Shown here: positions 1 to 8,079 of the stretch, piece by piece
Layout of the letters: every line of letters begins with the position of its first letter
How positions within the stretch are numbered: position 1 is the first letter of the stretch
From: Amycolatopsis rubida
GTDB taxonomy: Bacteria; Actinomycetota; Actinomycetes; Mycobacteriales; Pseudonocardiaceae
Direction of reading: 5' to 3'
Assembly: GCF_900115345.1 (NCBI RefSeq)
Contig: NZ_FOWC01000002.1
Coordinates: forward strand, 372,001-436,000
DNA length: 64,000 nucleotides
Notes under the pieces: generated by a model
The model's input: only the letters and a program-made list of their open reading frames with translations
The model's database searches: none
Told to the model about the DNA's origin: nothing
Translations under genes and position numbers: made by a program

Positions 1-713
1 CGATGGTCGAACGCCTCAACGACCTGCCCGGCGTCGGCGCGGTTCTGCTGACGCCGTCGCACCAGTTCCCCACTGGCGTCGCCCTGCATCCGGACCGCCG
101 CGCCGCAGTGGTGGACTGGGCGCGCCGGACTGGCGGCCTGGTGCTGGAGGACGACTACGACGGCGAGTTCCGCTACGACCGCGGCCCGGTCGGCGCGATG
201 CAGGGACTCGATCCGGAGCACGTGATTTACCTGGGCACCACAAGCAAAGCGCTCGCCCCGGGGCTGCGGCTGGGCTGGATGGCGCTGCCGCCGCGGATCG
301 CCAGCGCCGCCGCTGAGATCAAGGGCGAACGCGACCCGTTCTCCGGCGTGCTCGACCAGCTCGCCATGGCCGAATTCATCACTTCGGGCAGCTACGACCG
401 GCACATCCGGGCGATGCGGCTGCACTACCGCCGCCGACGCGACCAGCTCGTCGCGGCGCTGGCCGAGCAGGCACCAAACACCCGGGTGACCGGGCTGGCC
501 GCCGGTTTGCAGGTACTGCTGAACGTCCCGTCCGGCGAGGAGGACGCGGTGGTGCAGGGGTCCGCATGGCAGGGGCTGGCCATGCACGGGCTCGGCGCGT
601 TCCGCCACCCCGACGCGCCCGCGGACCGCGACGCGCTGGTGATCGGCTACAGCACCCCGTCGGCCAGCGCGTGGGCGGGCGCGCTGGCCGCGTTGTGCCG
701 GGTGCTGCCTTAG
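1..713 (+). CDS. MocR/PdxR-type GntR-aminotransferase regulator, 3' part
   Basis: This is the C-terminal part of a fold-type I PLP aminotransferase domain of the MocR family, in which an N-terminal GntR winged helix is fused to an aminotransferase-like sensor. The gene starts left of the window, so the helix-turn-helix cannot be seen and a plain aminotransferase is not excluded. Visible motifs are a DDYDGEFRY segment, typical of MocR proteins, and GTTSKALAPGLRLGW, whose Lys (codon about 246) would form the PLP Schiff base. The reading frame ends at the TAG at 711. MocR regulators usually control vitamin B6, GABA or taurine genes next to them. The neighbour here is a convergent molbindin, so the target is probably on the unseen side. 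Confidence 0.85.
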   Translation, partial: MVERLNDLPGVGAVLLTPSHQFPTGVALHPDRRAAVVDWARRTGGLVLEDDYDGEFRYDRGPVGAMQGLDPEHVIYLGTTSKALAPGLRLGWMALPPRIASAAAEIKGERDPFSGVLDQLAMAEFITSGSYDRHIRAMRLHYRRRRDQLVAALAEQAPNTRVTGLAAGLQVLLNVPSGEEDAVVQGSAWQGLAMHGLGAFRHPDAPADRDALVIGYSTPSASAWAGALAALCRVLP

Positions 714-714
714 C

Positions 715-924
715 TCACTCGACGCCGAGCATGACCTCGGTCGACTTCACCAGCGCGGTGACCGGCTTGCCGACTTCGAGTTCGAGTTCCTCGGCGGCGT
801 CCTTGGTGATCGACGCGACGACGGACTGTCCGCCGTCGAGCTGAACTGTGACCACGGTCATGACCGCACCGGGCTGGACCGCGGACACGGTGCCGGTGAG
901 CTGGTTGCGTGTGGACAGACGCAT
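715..924 (-). CDS. Molbindin (single TOBE-domain molybdate/tungstate-binding protein)
   Basis: A 69-residue protein consisting of one TOBE/Mop domain. It starts MRLSTRNQLTGTV and carries the typical motif VVTVQLDGGQSVVASITKDA, followed by GKPVTALVKSTEVML. Such molbindins bind molybdate oligomerically in the cytoplasm and serve as storage or sensing modules. The ATG at 924 is chosen because GAAGGAG lies 7-8 bases upstream and because the family begins at this MRLS.RNQL sequence. A longer reading frame exists but has no homologous character. The stop lies one base from the stop of the convergent MocR-type gene. Confidence 0.85.
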   Translation of the reverse strand: MRLSTRNQLTGTVSAVQPGAVMTVVTVQLDGGQSVVASITKDAAEELELEVGKPVTALVKSTEVMLGVE

Positions 925-1153
925 GGCTGGGAACTCCTTCGAAACTGGACAGAACACGGCCACAGTAAAGGGAAATATCCGGTTTCGCTGGCACCGTCCC
1001 TGGCGGTCCGCAGCAGGTGCGGAGGCAGTCACCCGACCGTGCCCGCAGGTGCTGCCCGCCTGCCGGGGGCGTGCCGATTCCGCGTTTTCACAAGTTTGCC
1101 GCGCCGCGGAGCGGGTAGCCGAAGTGCGAGGGGCACGAAAGGGAGGACCCGTC

Positions 1154-1330
1154 GTGAACGACAAAGCCGAGAACAAGGCCGAAGAACTCAAGGGTCGCGC
1201 CAAGGAAGCCGTGGGCAACGCCACGGACAACGAGCAATGGCAGGCCGAAGGCAAGGCGGAGCAGGGCAAGAGCAACCTGAAGCAGGCCGCCGAGAAGGTG
1301 AAGGACGCGTTCAAGAGCAGCAAGGACTGA
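1154..1330 (+). CDS. CsbD-like general stress protein
   Basis: A 58-residue, highly charged, helix-forming protein. The order KAEELKGRAKEAVGNATDNEQW, then EGKAEQGKSNLKQAAEKVKDAF matches the CsbD family of small stress-induced proteins of unknown biochemical role. It begins at GTG 1154 with AGGGAGGA 6-8 bases upstream. A strong hairpin 12 bases after the stop makes it a monocistronic unit. In other bacteria csbD-type genes belong to the general stress regulon; no sigma-B-like promoter was firmly identified here. Confidence 0.85.
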   Translation: MNDKAENKAEELKGRAKEAVGNATDNEQWQAEGKAEQGKSNLKQAAEKVKDAFKSSKD

Positions 1331-1342
1331 CGCGACGCCAGC

Positions 1343-1372
1343 GAAGCCCGGGGCATCCATGCCCCGGGCTTC
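1343..1372 (+). terminator. Rho-independent-type terminator of the csbD-like gene
   Basis: A perfect 13-bp inverted repeat, GAAGCCCGGGGCA (1343-1355) and TGCCCCGGGCTTC (1360-1372), separated by a 4-base loop TCCA and followed by a short pyrimidine tract. It lies directly behind the csbD-like stop at 1330. Confidence 0.85.
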
Positions 1373-1385
1373 TTCTTGCCCGCAA

Positions 1386-1435
1386 ACTTGCGTGACAGGC
1401 AAACTTTGCGCGATACGCAAGTAACGCGCTACAGT
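1386..1435 (+). promoter_or_regulatory. TetR promoter with ACTTGCGT/ACGCAAGT operator
   Basis: A perfect 8-bp inverted repeat, ACTTGCGT (1386-1393) and ACGCAAGT (1415-1422), with a third related element ACTTTGCG in the spacer. A plausible -35 (TTGCGC, 1406-1411) and -10 (TACAGT, 1430-1435) lie 18 bp apart. The -10 ends 6 bases before the ATG at 1442, so the transcript is probably leaderless. The dyad overlapping the -35 is what an autorepressing TetR protein would bind; this is inference. Confidence 0.55.
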
Positions 1436-1441
1436 GGCCCC

Positions 1442-2050
1442 ATGACCGAGCGACCGAGCCTGCGAGACCGCCGCCGCCAAGAGACCCGGGTCGACATCTC
1501 CTGGGCGGCAGTCCGGCTCACCGTCGAGCGCGGTCTGTCGAACGTGACAATCGAGGACATCGCCCGCGAAGCGGGTGTTTCGCCGCGCACCGTCAACAAC
1601 TACTTCTCCAGCAAAGCCGAAGCGATCGTCGCGCGGCACCAGGACCGGGCTCGCGGGATCGCTGATCACCTCCGCGCGCGCCCGGCGTCGGAGCCGCTGT
1701 GGACCGCGCTGCGGGAAGCGTCGCTAGCGCAGCTCGACGCCGACCGCGGCACCTCCCCCGGCGGCGGGAACGATCCGCAATGGACAGCCGGGGTCCAGGT
1801 CATGATCGCCGAACCCGCACTGGCGGGCGAATTCCTCAAAGCCAATGTCGCGGCCGAAGAAGCACTGGCCGAGGCGATCGCGGAACGCCTCGGCGCGGAC
1901 GTCCACGATCTCCGCGTCCAGCTCATCGCCACCACCGCGGGCGGCGTGCTGCGGGCAGTCATCCAGGAGTGGCTGCGCACCGCCCCGTCCGCGGACTTGA
2001 CCGCCATCGTGCACCGGGCGTTCGACGCGCTCGCCGAGGTGCTTCCCTGA
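1442..2050 (+). CDS. TetR-family transcriptional regulator
   Basis: A 202-residue TetR/AcrR-type repressor. The N-terminal helix-turn-helix is clear at residues 14-60: VRLTVERGLSNVTIEDIAR followed by GVSPRTVNNYFSSKAEAI. The remainder is a helical ligand-binding domain that I cannot assign. The ATG at 1442 is preferred over upstream codons because the HTH then sits at the usual distance and a -10 box ends 6 bases before it. The gene is followed after 18 bases by an FAD-dependent monooxygenase, the likely co-transcribed and regulated target. TetR plus monooxygenase pairs typically handle aromatic or antibiotic-like compounds. Confidence 0.9.
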   Translation: MTERPSLRDRRRQETRVDISWAAVRLTVERGLSNVTIEDIAREAGVSPRTVNNYFSSKAEAIVARHQDRARGIADHLRARPASEPLWTALREASLAQLDADRGTSPGGGNDPQWTAGVQVMIAEPALAGEFLKANVAAEEALAEAIAERLGADVHDLRVQLIATTAGGVLRAVIQEWLRTAPSADLTAIVHRAFDALAEVLP

Positions 2051-2068
2051 TCCCGCAAGGAGATCTCC

Positions 2069-3604
2069 ATGTCCGACATCGTCATCGCGGGCGCCGGGCC
2101 GAACGGCCTGATGCTCGCCGCCGAACTCTGCCTCGCCGGGGTCCGCCCCGTCGTCCTGGAGCGGCTCGCCGAACCTGACGGGCTCCGCCGCGCCAACGGT
2201 CTCGTCGGCCAGGTGGTGCCGCTGCTGCACCGTCGCGGGCTGTTCGAGAAGCTCGCCGGGGCCGGCGAACCCACGCCGGCGCCGCGGTTCGTCTTCGGCG
2301 CTTTCCCGATCGAATTCGCCGACCTGCCCAGAAATCCGATGTATCTCGTGTCGCGGCCGCAGCACGAGATGGAGCAGATCCTGGCCGGACACGCCGCCTC
2401 GCTCGGCGCCGAAATCCGCCGCGGCCACGAAATCACCGGCTTCACCCAAGACGAGAACTCGGTGACCGCGCAGGTGCGGGGACCGGACGGGCCCTACGAG
2501 ATCGCCGCCGAGTACCTGGTCGGCGCGGACGGTGGACGCAGCACGGTGCGCAAGCTCGCCGGAATCGATTTCCCCGGCGTCACCTGGGACGAAACCGTGT
2601 CCCGCAGCGCGAATGTCCGGCTCCCGCGATCCTTCGCCGATCCGGTGACCGGCGGGCTGAAGCTGGCGACCGGCGTCCTCCCGCCGTTCCAGCACCACCG
2701 GATGGAAACCGGGTTGTTCGTGTTCGCGCCGTTCGACCCGGCGAACCCGGTGCTGTCGGTCACCGAACACAGCGGTGCCGCCGATTTCGCCGAGGACGAT
2801 CCGCTGACCATGGAAGAACTGCGCGGGAGCGTGCGGCGGGTGCTCGGGGTCGAGCTGCCGCTCGAACCGCCGTCCGGTCCCGGCCCGTTCCTGCTGCGCA
2901 GGCTGTCCGGCGGCAACACCCGGATCGCCGAGACGTACCGGCGGGGCCGGGTGCTGCTGGTCGGCGACGCGGCCCACGTGCACTCCGCGCTCGGCGGCCC
3001 CGGGCTCAACCTCGGTCTCCAGGACGCGGCGAACCTCGCGTGGAAGCTCGCCGCGGAGGTGCGGGGCTGGGCTCCGCCTGGGCTGCTCGACAGCTACCAG
3101 GCCGAACGCCGCCCGGTGAGCGAGCGCGTCGTGATGCACACCCAGGCACAGAGCGCACTCGTCGCGCCCGGCCCGGAAGTCACCGCGCTGCGCGAGTTCT
3201 TCGTCGAACTGCTCGCCTCTCCGGACACGCGGCAGCACATCGCCGACCTGATGTCCGGCGCGGACATCCACTACGGCACCGACCCGAACAGCGGCCGCTG
3301 GGCTCCCGACTTGCCGCTTGCCGACCCGGGCCCGCTCACCGCCGCCTACCAAGCGGCGCGCCCGGTGCTGCTGGATCTGACGCCGGGCGCTGTGCTCGCC
3401 GACGTGGCCGCGCCATGGGACGACCGCGTGACCACCGTGTCCGCCGCGGCAACTGACGAGGCACCCAGCGCGCTGCTCATCCGCCCGGACGGGTACGTCG
3501 CCTGGTCCTCCACCGACGCCGAGCCAGACGTCGAAGCGCTTCGGGCCGCGCTCACGCAGTGGTTCGGCGCACCGGTCAGGTCAGCCGTGTCGTCGCCACG
3601 TTGA
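2069..3604 (+). CDS. FAD-dependent aromatic/polyketide monooxygenase (PheA/TfdB family)
   Basis: A 511-residue class A flavoprotein monooxygenase. It has the N-terminal dinucleotide motif IAGAGPNGLMLA (residues 6-17), the middle GADGGRSTVRKLAG segment and the ribose-binding GD motif GRVLLVGDAAHVHSALGGPG near residue 295. The C-terminal thioredoxin-like domain of phenol-hydroxylase relatives is shortened to about 100 residues. It would hydroxylate an aromatic or polyketide substrate using NAD(P)H and O2; the substrate cannot be told. AAGGAG lies 7 bases before the ATG. It is probably co-transcribed with the TetR gene upstream. Its 3' end overlaps the convergent methyltransferase gene by 29 bases. 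Confidence 0.9.
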   Translation: MSDIVIAGAGPNGLMLAAELCLAGVRPVVLERLAEPDGLRRANGLVGQVVPLLHRRGLFEKLAGAGEPTPAPRFVFGAFPIEFADLPRNPMYLVSRPQHEMEQILAGHAASLGAEIRRGHEITGFTQDENSVTAQVRGPDGPYEIAAEYLVGADGGRSTVRKLAGIDFPGVTWDETVSRSANVRLPRSFADPVTGGLKLATGVLPPFQHHRMETGLFVFAPFDPANPVLSVTEHSGAADFAEDDPLTMEELRGSVRRVLGVELPLEPPSGPGPFLLRRLSGGNTRIAETYRRGRVLLVGDAAHVHSALGGPGLNLGLQDAANLAWKLAAEVRGWAPPGLLDSYQAERRPVSERVVMHTQAQSALVAPGPEVTALREFFVELLASPDTRQHIADLMSGADIHYGTDPNSGRWAPDLPLADPGPLTAAYQAARPVLLDLTPGAVLADVAAPWDDRVTTVSAAATDEAPSALLIRPDGYVAWSSTDAEPDVEALRAALTQWFGAPVRSAVSSPR

Positions 3605-4385
3605 CGAGCGCCCCGGCCGGGAGCGTGCCGTCCGGGGCCACCAGCGACCGGGACGCCACCTTGAACGCGGTCCGCAGCCCCATCAGCTGCGTCTCGTCCA
3701 GGGCTTCGACCTGGTAGTAGGTGTCGTGGCAGACCTGCCAGACCGAATCCGGCGCACCGGAGAGGTCCACCAGCAGCTGGTGCCATCCGACCGGTGCGAA
3801 CCCGGCCGGGCCGAGCAGCGCGTCGAGGCCTTCGCGGGTACGGCTGCGCGGATCGCCGGAGACCGGTACCTGCCGGTCCTCGGCCACCACCGCGAAAAGC
3901 GGCCGGGCGACCTTCAGGAACACCTCAAGGGCGTCGGTCCCGCCACCGCCCACACCGATCACGAAGGCGCCGCCGGGCCGCAGCACGCGGGCGGTTTCGG
4001 CGATCACCTTCTCGACGTCGGACATGAGCATCAGCGCCATGTGCGACACGACCGTGTCGTAGCTGTCGTCCTCGAACGGCAGCTCCTGCGCACGGCCTGG
4101 CCGAAGGTCTGCGTCGGCGAGCCCGGCCCGGCCGCGCGCGAGCTCCAGTTGCTTGGCGGAAAGGTCGATGCCGGCGAGCTTCCCGGTACCGCGACCGGCG
4201 AGCACCGCCAGCAGCGCGCCGTCCCCGCAGCCGAGGTCGAGCACGCTGCCGGGACGGCCGACGTGGTCGGCGAACGCCTCGTACACCGAGCGGCCGTCGA
4301 CCCGGCCCCGCCCGGCCAGTTCGGACGCGGCTGCCGGGTTCCGGTCGTGAAAATCGCGGAGGAACTCTTCGGCGGGCGTCATCAT
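3576..4385 (-). CDS. Class I SAM-dependent methyltransferase (paralogue 1)
   Basis: A 269-residue methyltransferase. The SAM-binding motif I is VLDLGCGDGALLAVL, followed by acidic loop GIDLS, then GRAQELPFEDDSYD and VSHMALMLM (motifs II-III), and VLRPGGAF. It is closely similar in sequence and layout to the gene immediately upstream (4409-5230) and to a third copy at 32496-33311, so these form a local paralogous family. The first of two adjacent ATGs (4385) is used. A TACCGT box lies 7 bases upstream, suggesting it also has its own leaderless promoter despite only 23 bases to the upstream stop. The substrate is unknown. Confidence 0.9.
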   Translation of the reverse strand: MMTPAEEFLRDFHDRNPAAASELAGRGRVDGRSVYEAFADHVGRPGSVLDLGCGDGALLAVLAGRGTGKLAGIDLSAKQLELARGRAGLADADLRPGRAQELPFEDDSYDTVVSHMALMLMSDVEKVIAETARVLRPGGAFVIGVGGGGTDALEVFLKVARPLFAVVAEDRQVPVSGDPRSRTREGLDALLGPAGFAPVGWHQLLVDLSGAPDSVWQVCHDTYYQVEALDETQLMGLRTAFKVASRSLVAPDGTLPAGALVNVATTRLT

Positions 4386-4408
4386 GCCCGAGACGGTAGC
4401 GCGAACCA

Positions 4409-5230
4409 TCACTTCAGCAGTTCGGTTTGGGCCAGGTCGACGCACAGCCCCGCCGGAAGCCGTCCGTCCGCGGTGCGCAGGTGCTCGGTTTCGGCGAGGA
4501 AGGCCGAGCGCAGCCGGGCCAGCTGAGCGTCGTCGAGGGTGTCGGTCGAGTAATACGATTCACAGCACAACGTCCACACCTCTTCCGGCTCGCCGGTCAG
4601 GTCGATCTCGTACGGCTCCCAGGAAACCGGCGCGAACCCGGCAGGAGCGAGCACCTCGTCAATCCCCTCGCGGTTCGACGTGCGCCGCTCGGCGGTGTAG
4701 GTGGCCTGCCGTTCTTCCGGCACCTCGCGGAACAGCGGCCGGGCCAATTCGAGAAACACCGGCGTCGCACCAGTCGATTCGGGACCACCGACGACGGCCG
4801 CGAAGGCCCCGCGCGCAACCAGCACCCGCGCGATCTCGGCAGCGACCGCCTCCGGATTGTCCATGAGCATGAAGGCCATGTGCGACACGACCGCGTCGTA
4901 GCTGTCGTCCTCGAACGGCAGTTCCTGCGCCCGTCCGTGATGCAGCTCCGCACCGGCCAGCTCGGGCCGTTGCCGGGCAAGGTCGAGCTGGCCGGAAGAC
5001 AGATCGACGCCAGCGAGCTTTTCCGCACCACGGCGGGCTAAAACGGCCAGCAGCGCACCGTCGCCGCAACCGAGATCGAGCACCCGCCGCGCGGGCGCGA
5101 CCCGATCGGCCAGCACCTCGTAACTCGTCCGGCCGTCCCCGGTCACCCGGCCGGACTCGATCAGCACGGACATCGCGTCCGGTTTGCGATCGTGGTACTC
5201 GCGCAGGTAACTCTCCGCGGCAGAGGTCAT
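4409..5230 (-). CDS. Class I SAM-dependent methyltransferase (paralogue 2)
   Basis: A 273-residue methyltransferase with RVLDLGCGDGALLAVLARRG, GVDLSSGQLDLAR, GRAQELPFEDDSYDAVVSHMAFMLM and LVARGAF. It shares long identical stretches with the downstream gene at 3576-4385, which marks a tandem duplication. The start at ATG 5230 gives the same N-terminal length as the paralogues (a short xxAAExxLRxxHDRxP segment). A TACCGT box 6 bases before the ATG points to a leaderless start. Transcription diverges from the FGGY kinase across a 36-bp gap. Function beyond SAM-dependent methylation cannot be inferred. Confidence 0.9.
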   Translation of the reverse strand: MTSAAESYLREYHDRKPDAMSVLIESGRVTGDGRTSYEVLADRVAPARRVLDLGCGDGALLAVLARRGAEKLAGVDLSSGQLDLARQRPELAGAELHHGRAQELPFEDDSYDAVVSHMAFMLMDNPEAVAAEIARVLVARGAFAAVVGGPESTGATPVFLELARPLFREVPEERQATYTAERRTSNREGIDEVLAPAGFAPVSWEPYEIDLTGEPEEVWTLCCESYYSTDTLDDAQLARLRSAFLAETEHLRTADGRLPAGLCVDLAQTELLK

Positions 5231-5266
5231 GCTCCGACGGTAGCGAATTCCTGGTACCCCTGTGGC
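5231..5266. promoter_or_regulatory. Compact divergent promoter region, probably leaderless on both sides
   Basis: Only 36 bp separate the two ATG codons. On the minus strand a TACCGT hexamer ends 6 bases before the methyltransferase ATG. On the plus strand a TACCCC hexamer ends 6 bases before the kinase ATG. Neither gene has a purine-rich ribosome-binding site. The -10-like boxes fit leaderless transcripts; -35 boxes would have to lie inside the opposite gene. Confidence 0.4.
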
Positions 5267-6697
5267 ATGGACGAAGAAGCTCTGCTCGGCATCGATGTCG
5301 GCACGACCGCGGTGAAAGTCGCGGCGTTCGCGCCGGACGGCCGGGAGCTCGCGGCGCACTCGGTGCCCTGCCCGATCGCGCGGCCGCGTCCCGGCTGGGC
5401 CGAACAGGACCCGGAAGACTGGTGGCACGCAACGGAAACCGCGCTGCACGCGGTCCTTTCCGGACTCCCCGCCGGCGCGGTGCGCGCGGCCGGGATCGTC
5501 AGCCAGGTCAACACCCATCTCCTCGCCGGCCGAGACCTGCGGCCGCTCACCCCGGCGGTGATCTGGCAGGACCAGCGTTGCGCGGAGCTCGCCGCGGAAC
5601 TCGACGCACGCTTCACTGACGACGACAAAAAACGCATCTGGGGCGGGCCGATCGTGCTCGATGCGTCGTTCGCCGGGGCCCGAGCAGCGTGGTTCGCACG
5701 CGAGCATCCGGAGCTGTGGTCCCGTGCGCGATGGATGCTGAGCCCCAAGGACTTCATCGGCGCGCGGCTCACCGGACGCGTCGCGACCGACCTGCTGTCC
5801 GGCGTGCGCATCGCGGGTGCGTCCGGCTATCTGCCCGAAGCGGTCGCGCTCGTGGACGGACTCGGCGACCGGCTGCCGGAACTGCTCGCGCCCGAGGAAC
5901 CCCTCGGTCACGCTGCCGTACTGGGCGACGCTCCGGTCGTCGTAGGGACCATGGACGCGTTCGGCACCGTTTTCGGTACCCGCACAACAGAACCGGGCCG
6001 CGCGATGGTCGCCTGCGGGACGTCGCTGGTCGTCGCGGCCGCCTCGCACCGGCACGAATCGGTCCGCGGCCTGGTCACCTTCCCGCCCCGCGGCGAACTC
6101 GTCGTGCACGCCGGACCCACTCAAGCCGCGGGCGACGCGGTGCGCTGGTGGAGCCGAGCGTCCGGACTGTCCGTACCGGACGTGTTCGCTTCCGCCGCGG
6201 AAGGCACGTCCGGTGTCGTATTCCTGCCGCACCTGCAAGGCGAACGCGCTCCGCTATGGGATCCGGATCTTCGCGGCAGTTTCCTCGGGCTGACCTCGTC
6301 CACCACCACCGCGGACCTGTCGCGAGCCGTCCTCACCGGAGTCGCGTTCTCCGCGCGGCACGTGCTGGAAACCGTCGAGGAAGCCTGCGGCGAACCCCTT
6401 CCGTCAGTGACGTTCTCCGGCGGCGGCGCACGCAGCGACCTCTGGACCCAACTCCACGCCGACGTGCTGTCCCTCCCCGTCGAACGCCTCCGCGTGCACG
6501 ACAGCGCCGCGCTCGGAGCCGCCCTGCTCGGCGCAGTCGGCGCAGGCCGGTACCCGGACGTCGAAACCGCCGCGGCCGCGACCGTCGCCGTCGAGCGCAC
6601 CTTCACCCCCGAGACAGACCTGACCGGCCTGTACGAGGCGTATCGCGCGGCGCACGAAGGGCTCGCAAGAGTGCACGAACGGCTGGCGCGATGGTGA
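5267..6697 (+). CDS. FGGY-family carbohydrate kinase (xylulokinase-like)
   Basis: A 476-residue ATP-dependent sugar kinase of the FGGY family. Domain I opens with LLGIDVGTTAVKVAAF (phosphate-1 motif) and GWAEQDPEDWW, typical of xylulokinases. The catalytic Asp is likely the one in GTMDAFGTVFGT. Domain II carries VACGTSLVV and FSGGGARSDLW, the adenosine motif. Length is normal for the family. It resembles xylulokinase most, but D-ribulose, L-fuculose or other sugars are possible since no sugar isomerase or transporter is adjacent. ATG 5267 is taken because the family begins right before LLGIDVGTT. A hydrolase follows after 4 bases. Confidence 0.85.
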   Translation: MDEEALLGIDVGTTAVKVAAFAPDGRELAAHSVPCPIARPRPGWAEQDPEDWWHATETALHAVLSGLPAGAVRAAGIVSQVNTHLLAGRDLRPLTPAVIWQDQRCAELAAELDARFTDDDKKRIWGGPIVLDASFAGARAAWFAREHPELWSRARWMLSPKDFIGARLTGRVATDLLSGVRIAGASGYLPEAVALVDGLGDRLPELLAPEEPLGHAAVLGDAPVVVGTMDAFGTVFGTRTTEPGRAMVACGTSLVVAAASHRHESVRGLVTFPPRGELVVHAGPTQAAGDAVRWWSRASGLSVPDVFASAAEGTSGVVFLPHLQGERAPLWDPDLRGSFLGLTSSTTTADLSRAVLTGVAFSARHVLETVEEACGEPLPSVTFSGGGARSDLWTQLHADVLSLPVERLRVHDSAALGAALLGAVGAGRYPDVETAAAATVAVERTFTPETDLTGLYEAYRAAHEGLARVHERLARW

Positions 6698-6701
6698 TCT
6701 A

Positions 6702-7382
6702 ATGGCCGGCATGGAGACCCTCCGCTACGGCAGCGAGCCCAGCCAGTTCGTCGAACTCCACGGGGACCCTGGCGGGCGGGGCACCGCGATCCTGCTGCAC
6801 GGCGGATGGTGGCGCGCCCGGCATGACCTGCACCAGCTCGACCCGATGGCGGCCGACCTGGTCGCCGCGGGCTGGTACGTGGCGAACGTCGAGTACCGCC
6901 GCATCGACGGCGACACCGGCGGCTGGCCGCAAACCCTGGACGACGTACGAGCCGCGATCGCCGCCGTCGAACGTCCGGCCGCGCTGCCGACGGTCGCGAT
7001 CGGACACTCCGCGGGCGGGCATCTGGCGCTGCTGGCTGGCGGACTTTCCGGGGTCGTCGCGTTGGCCCCGATCACCGACGTCCCGCGCGCCCGGGCCGAG
7101 GAACTGGGCGAAGGCGCCGCCGGGCTGTTCCTGACCGGCGACGACCCCGCGGCCTCGCCGATCCGGCGCCTCCCGATCGGGTGCCCGCAGCTCGTCGTGC
7201 AGGGCGACGCCGACGTCCGGGTCCCGGCGGCGCACAGCCGCGACTACGCGGCCGCGGCGAAGGCGGCCGGCGACGACGTGGACTACGTCGAACTTCCCGG
7301 CGTCGACCACTTCCGCCTGATCGACCCGGCGGACCAGCCGTGGCAGCCCGCCCGCGCATGGCTCGACCGGCGGTTCAGCTGA
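6702..7382 (+). CDS. Alpha/beta-hydrolase (BD-FAE/kynurenine-formamidase-like)
   Basis: A 226-residue cytoplasmic alpha/beta-hydrolase without signal peptide. The oxyanion region is LLHGGWWRARHDLHQ, the nucleophile elbow is IGHSAGGHLALL, and the acid and His of the triad are likely in QGDADVRVP and GVDHFRLIDP. The HGGWW motif is typical of small arylformamidase/BD-FAE-type esterases. It may start at ATG 6702 or at ATG 6711. It follows the kinase by only 4 bases and is probably co-transcribed. The stop overlaps the convergent anti-sigma gene by 8 bases. The substrate is unknown. Confidence 0.8.
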   Translation: MAGMETLRYGSEPSQFVELHGDPGGRGTAILLHGGWWRARHDLHQLDPMAADLVAAGWYVANVEYRRIDGDTGGWPQTLDDVRAAIAAVERPAALPTVAIGHSAGGHLALLAGGLSGVVALAPITDVPRARAEELGEGAAGLFLTGDDPAASPIRRLPIGCPQLVVQGDADVRVPAAHSRDYAAAAKAAGDDVDYVELPGVDHFRLIDPADQPWQPARAWLDRRFS

Positions 7383-8079
7383 CGTCCGCCTCGACGAACC
7401 GGCGCCCGGCGGTGTTCTCGACGACCACCGCCACCACCTGCGCCGGGTCGACGACCGCCGTGCCGTAGAGGTACGCACCGTCCCGGGCCGCCCGCTCCGA
7501 GACCATCCAGCCGCCCGCGACCTGGCGCTGGCCGTCCTTGCCGAGGACGACGAGCAGGCATTTCTCCCCGGCCGGAATCCCCGTCACCGAGCCGTCCACG
7601 CGCACCCAGCCGGGTTGCGGCACGATGTTCGCGGTGAGCCGGGTCCTCCCGCTGGCATCCGCGCCGGAAACGACCTTCGTGCCAGGAACCGCGCTGGTCA
7701 GCGGCGGCGTAGTCGGCACCGCCACCGCGGGCCCGGAAGAACTGCGCCCCACCATCACCCCGGCCCCCAACGCGACCGCGGCCACCACGACCGCGGCCAG
7801 GATCGCCATCGCCCGTCCCCGTCCAGCCCGCGCGCGCGACTCCGCGCGAACCCGGTCCACGGTCCGCTGCATCACCAGGTCCGCCCCCACCGGCGGACCT
7901 TCCAGCAACGCCTCCGGCGGCAGCTCGCCGAGGAAACTCTGCACCTCCCGCAGAGACGCGGCCTCCGCGCGGCACCGCTCGCAGCCGTCCAGATGCGCCT
8001 CGACCTCGCGCTGCTCGCCCGCCGCGAGCTGACCGGACAGGTATCCCGCCAGGTCGACGTGTTCGTCGGCGGTGTTCAT
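7375..8079 (-). CDS. Anti-sigma factor with zinc-finger (ZAS) domain, membrane-anchored
   Basis: A 234-residue protein of RskA-like layout. The cytoplasmic N-terminus (residues 1-45) carries the HLDGCERC zinc-binding motif (HxxxCxxC). A single transmembrane segment lies around residues 90-110 (AMAILAAVVVAAVALGAGVMVG). The extracytoplasmic domain, from about residue 130, includes VDGSVTGIPAGEKC and a C-terminal VVVENTAGRRF strand typical of RskA-type sensor domains. It would sequester the ECF sigma factor encoded immediately upstream. Its ATG overlaps that gene's stop in an ATGA, so production is translationally coupled. The signal sensed outside the cell is unknown. Confidence 0.9.
   Translation of the reverse strand: MNTADEHVDLAGYLSGQLAAGEQREVEAHLDGCERCRAEAASLREVQSFLGELPPEALLEGPPVGADLVMQRTVDRVRAESRARAGRGRAMAILAAVVVAAVALGAGVMVGRSSSGPAVAVPTTPPLTSAVPGTKVVSGADASGRTRLTANIVPQPGWVRVDGSVTGIPAGEKCLLVVLGKDGQRQVAGGWMVSERAARDGAYLYGTAVVDPAQVVAVVVENTAGRRFVEADVS

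Noticed and set aside
5231-6238. N-terminal extension of the second methyltransferase
   Set aside because: It is antisense to the FGGY kinase. Paralogues start at the same position as ATG 5230.
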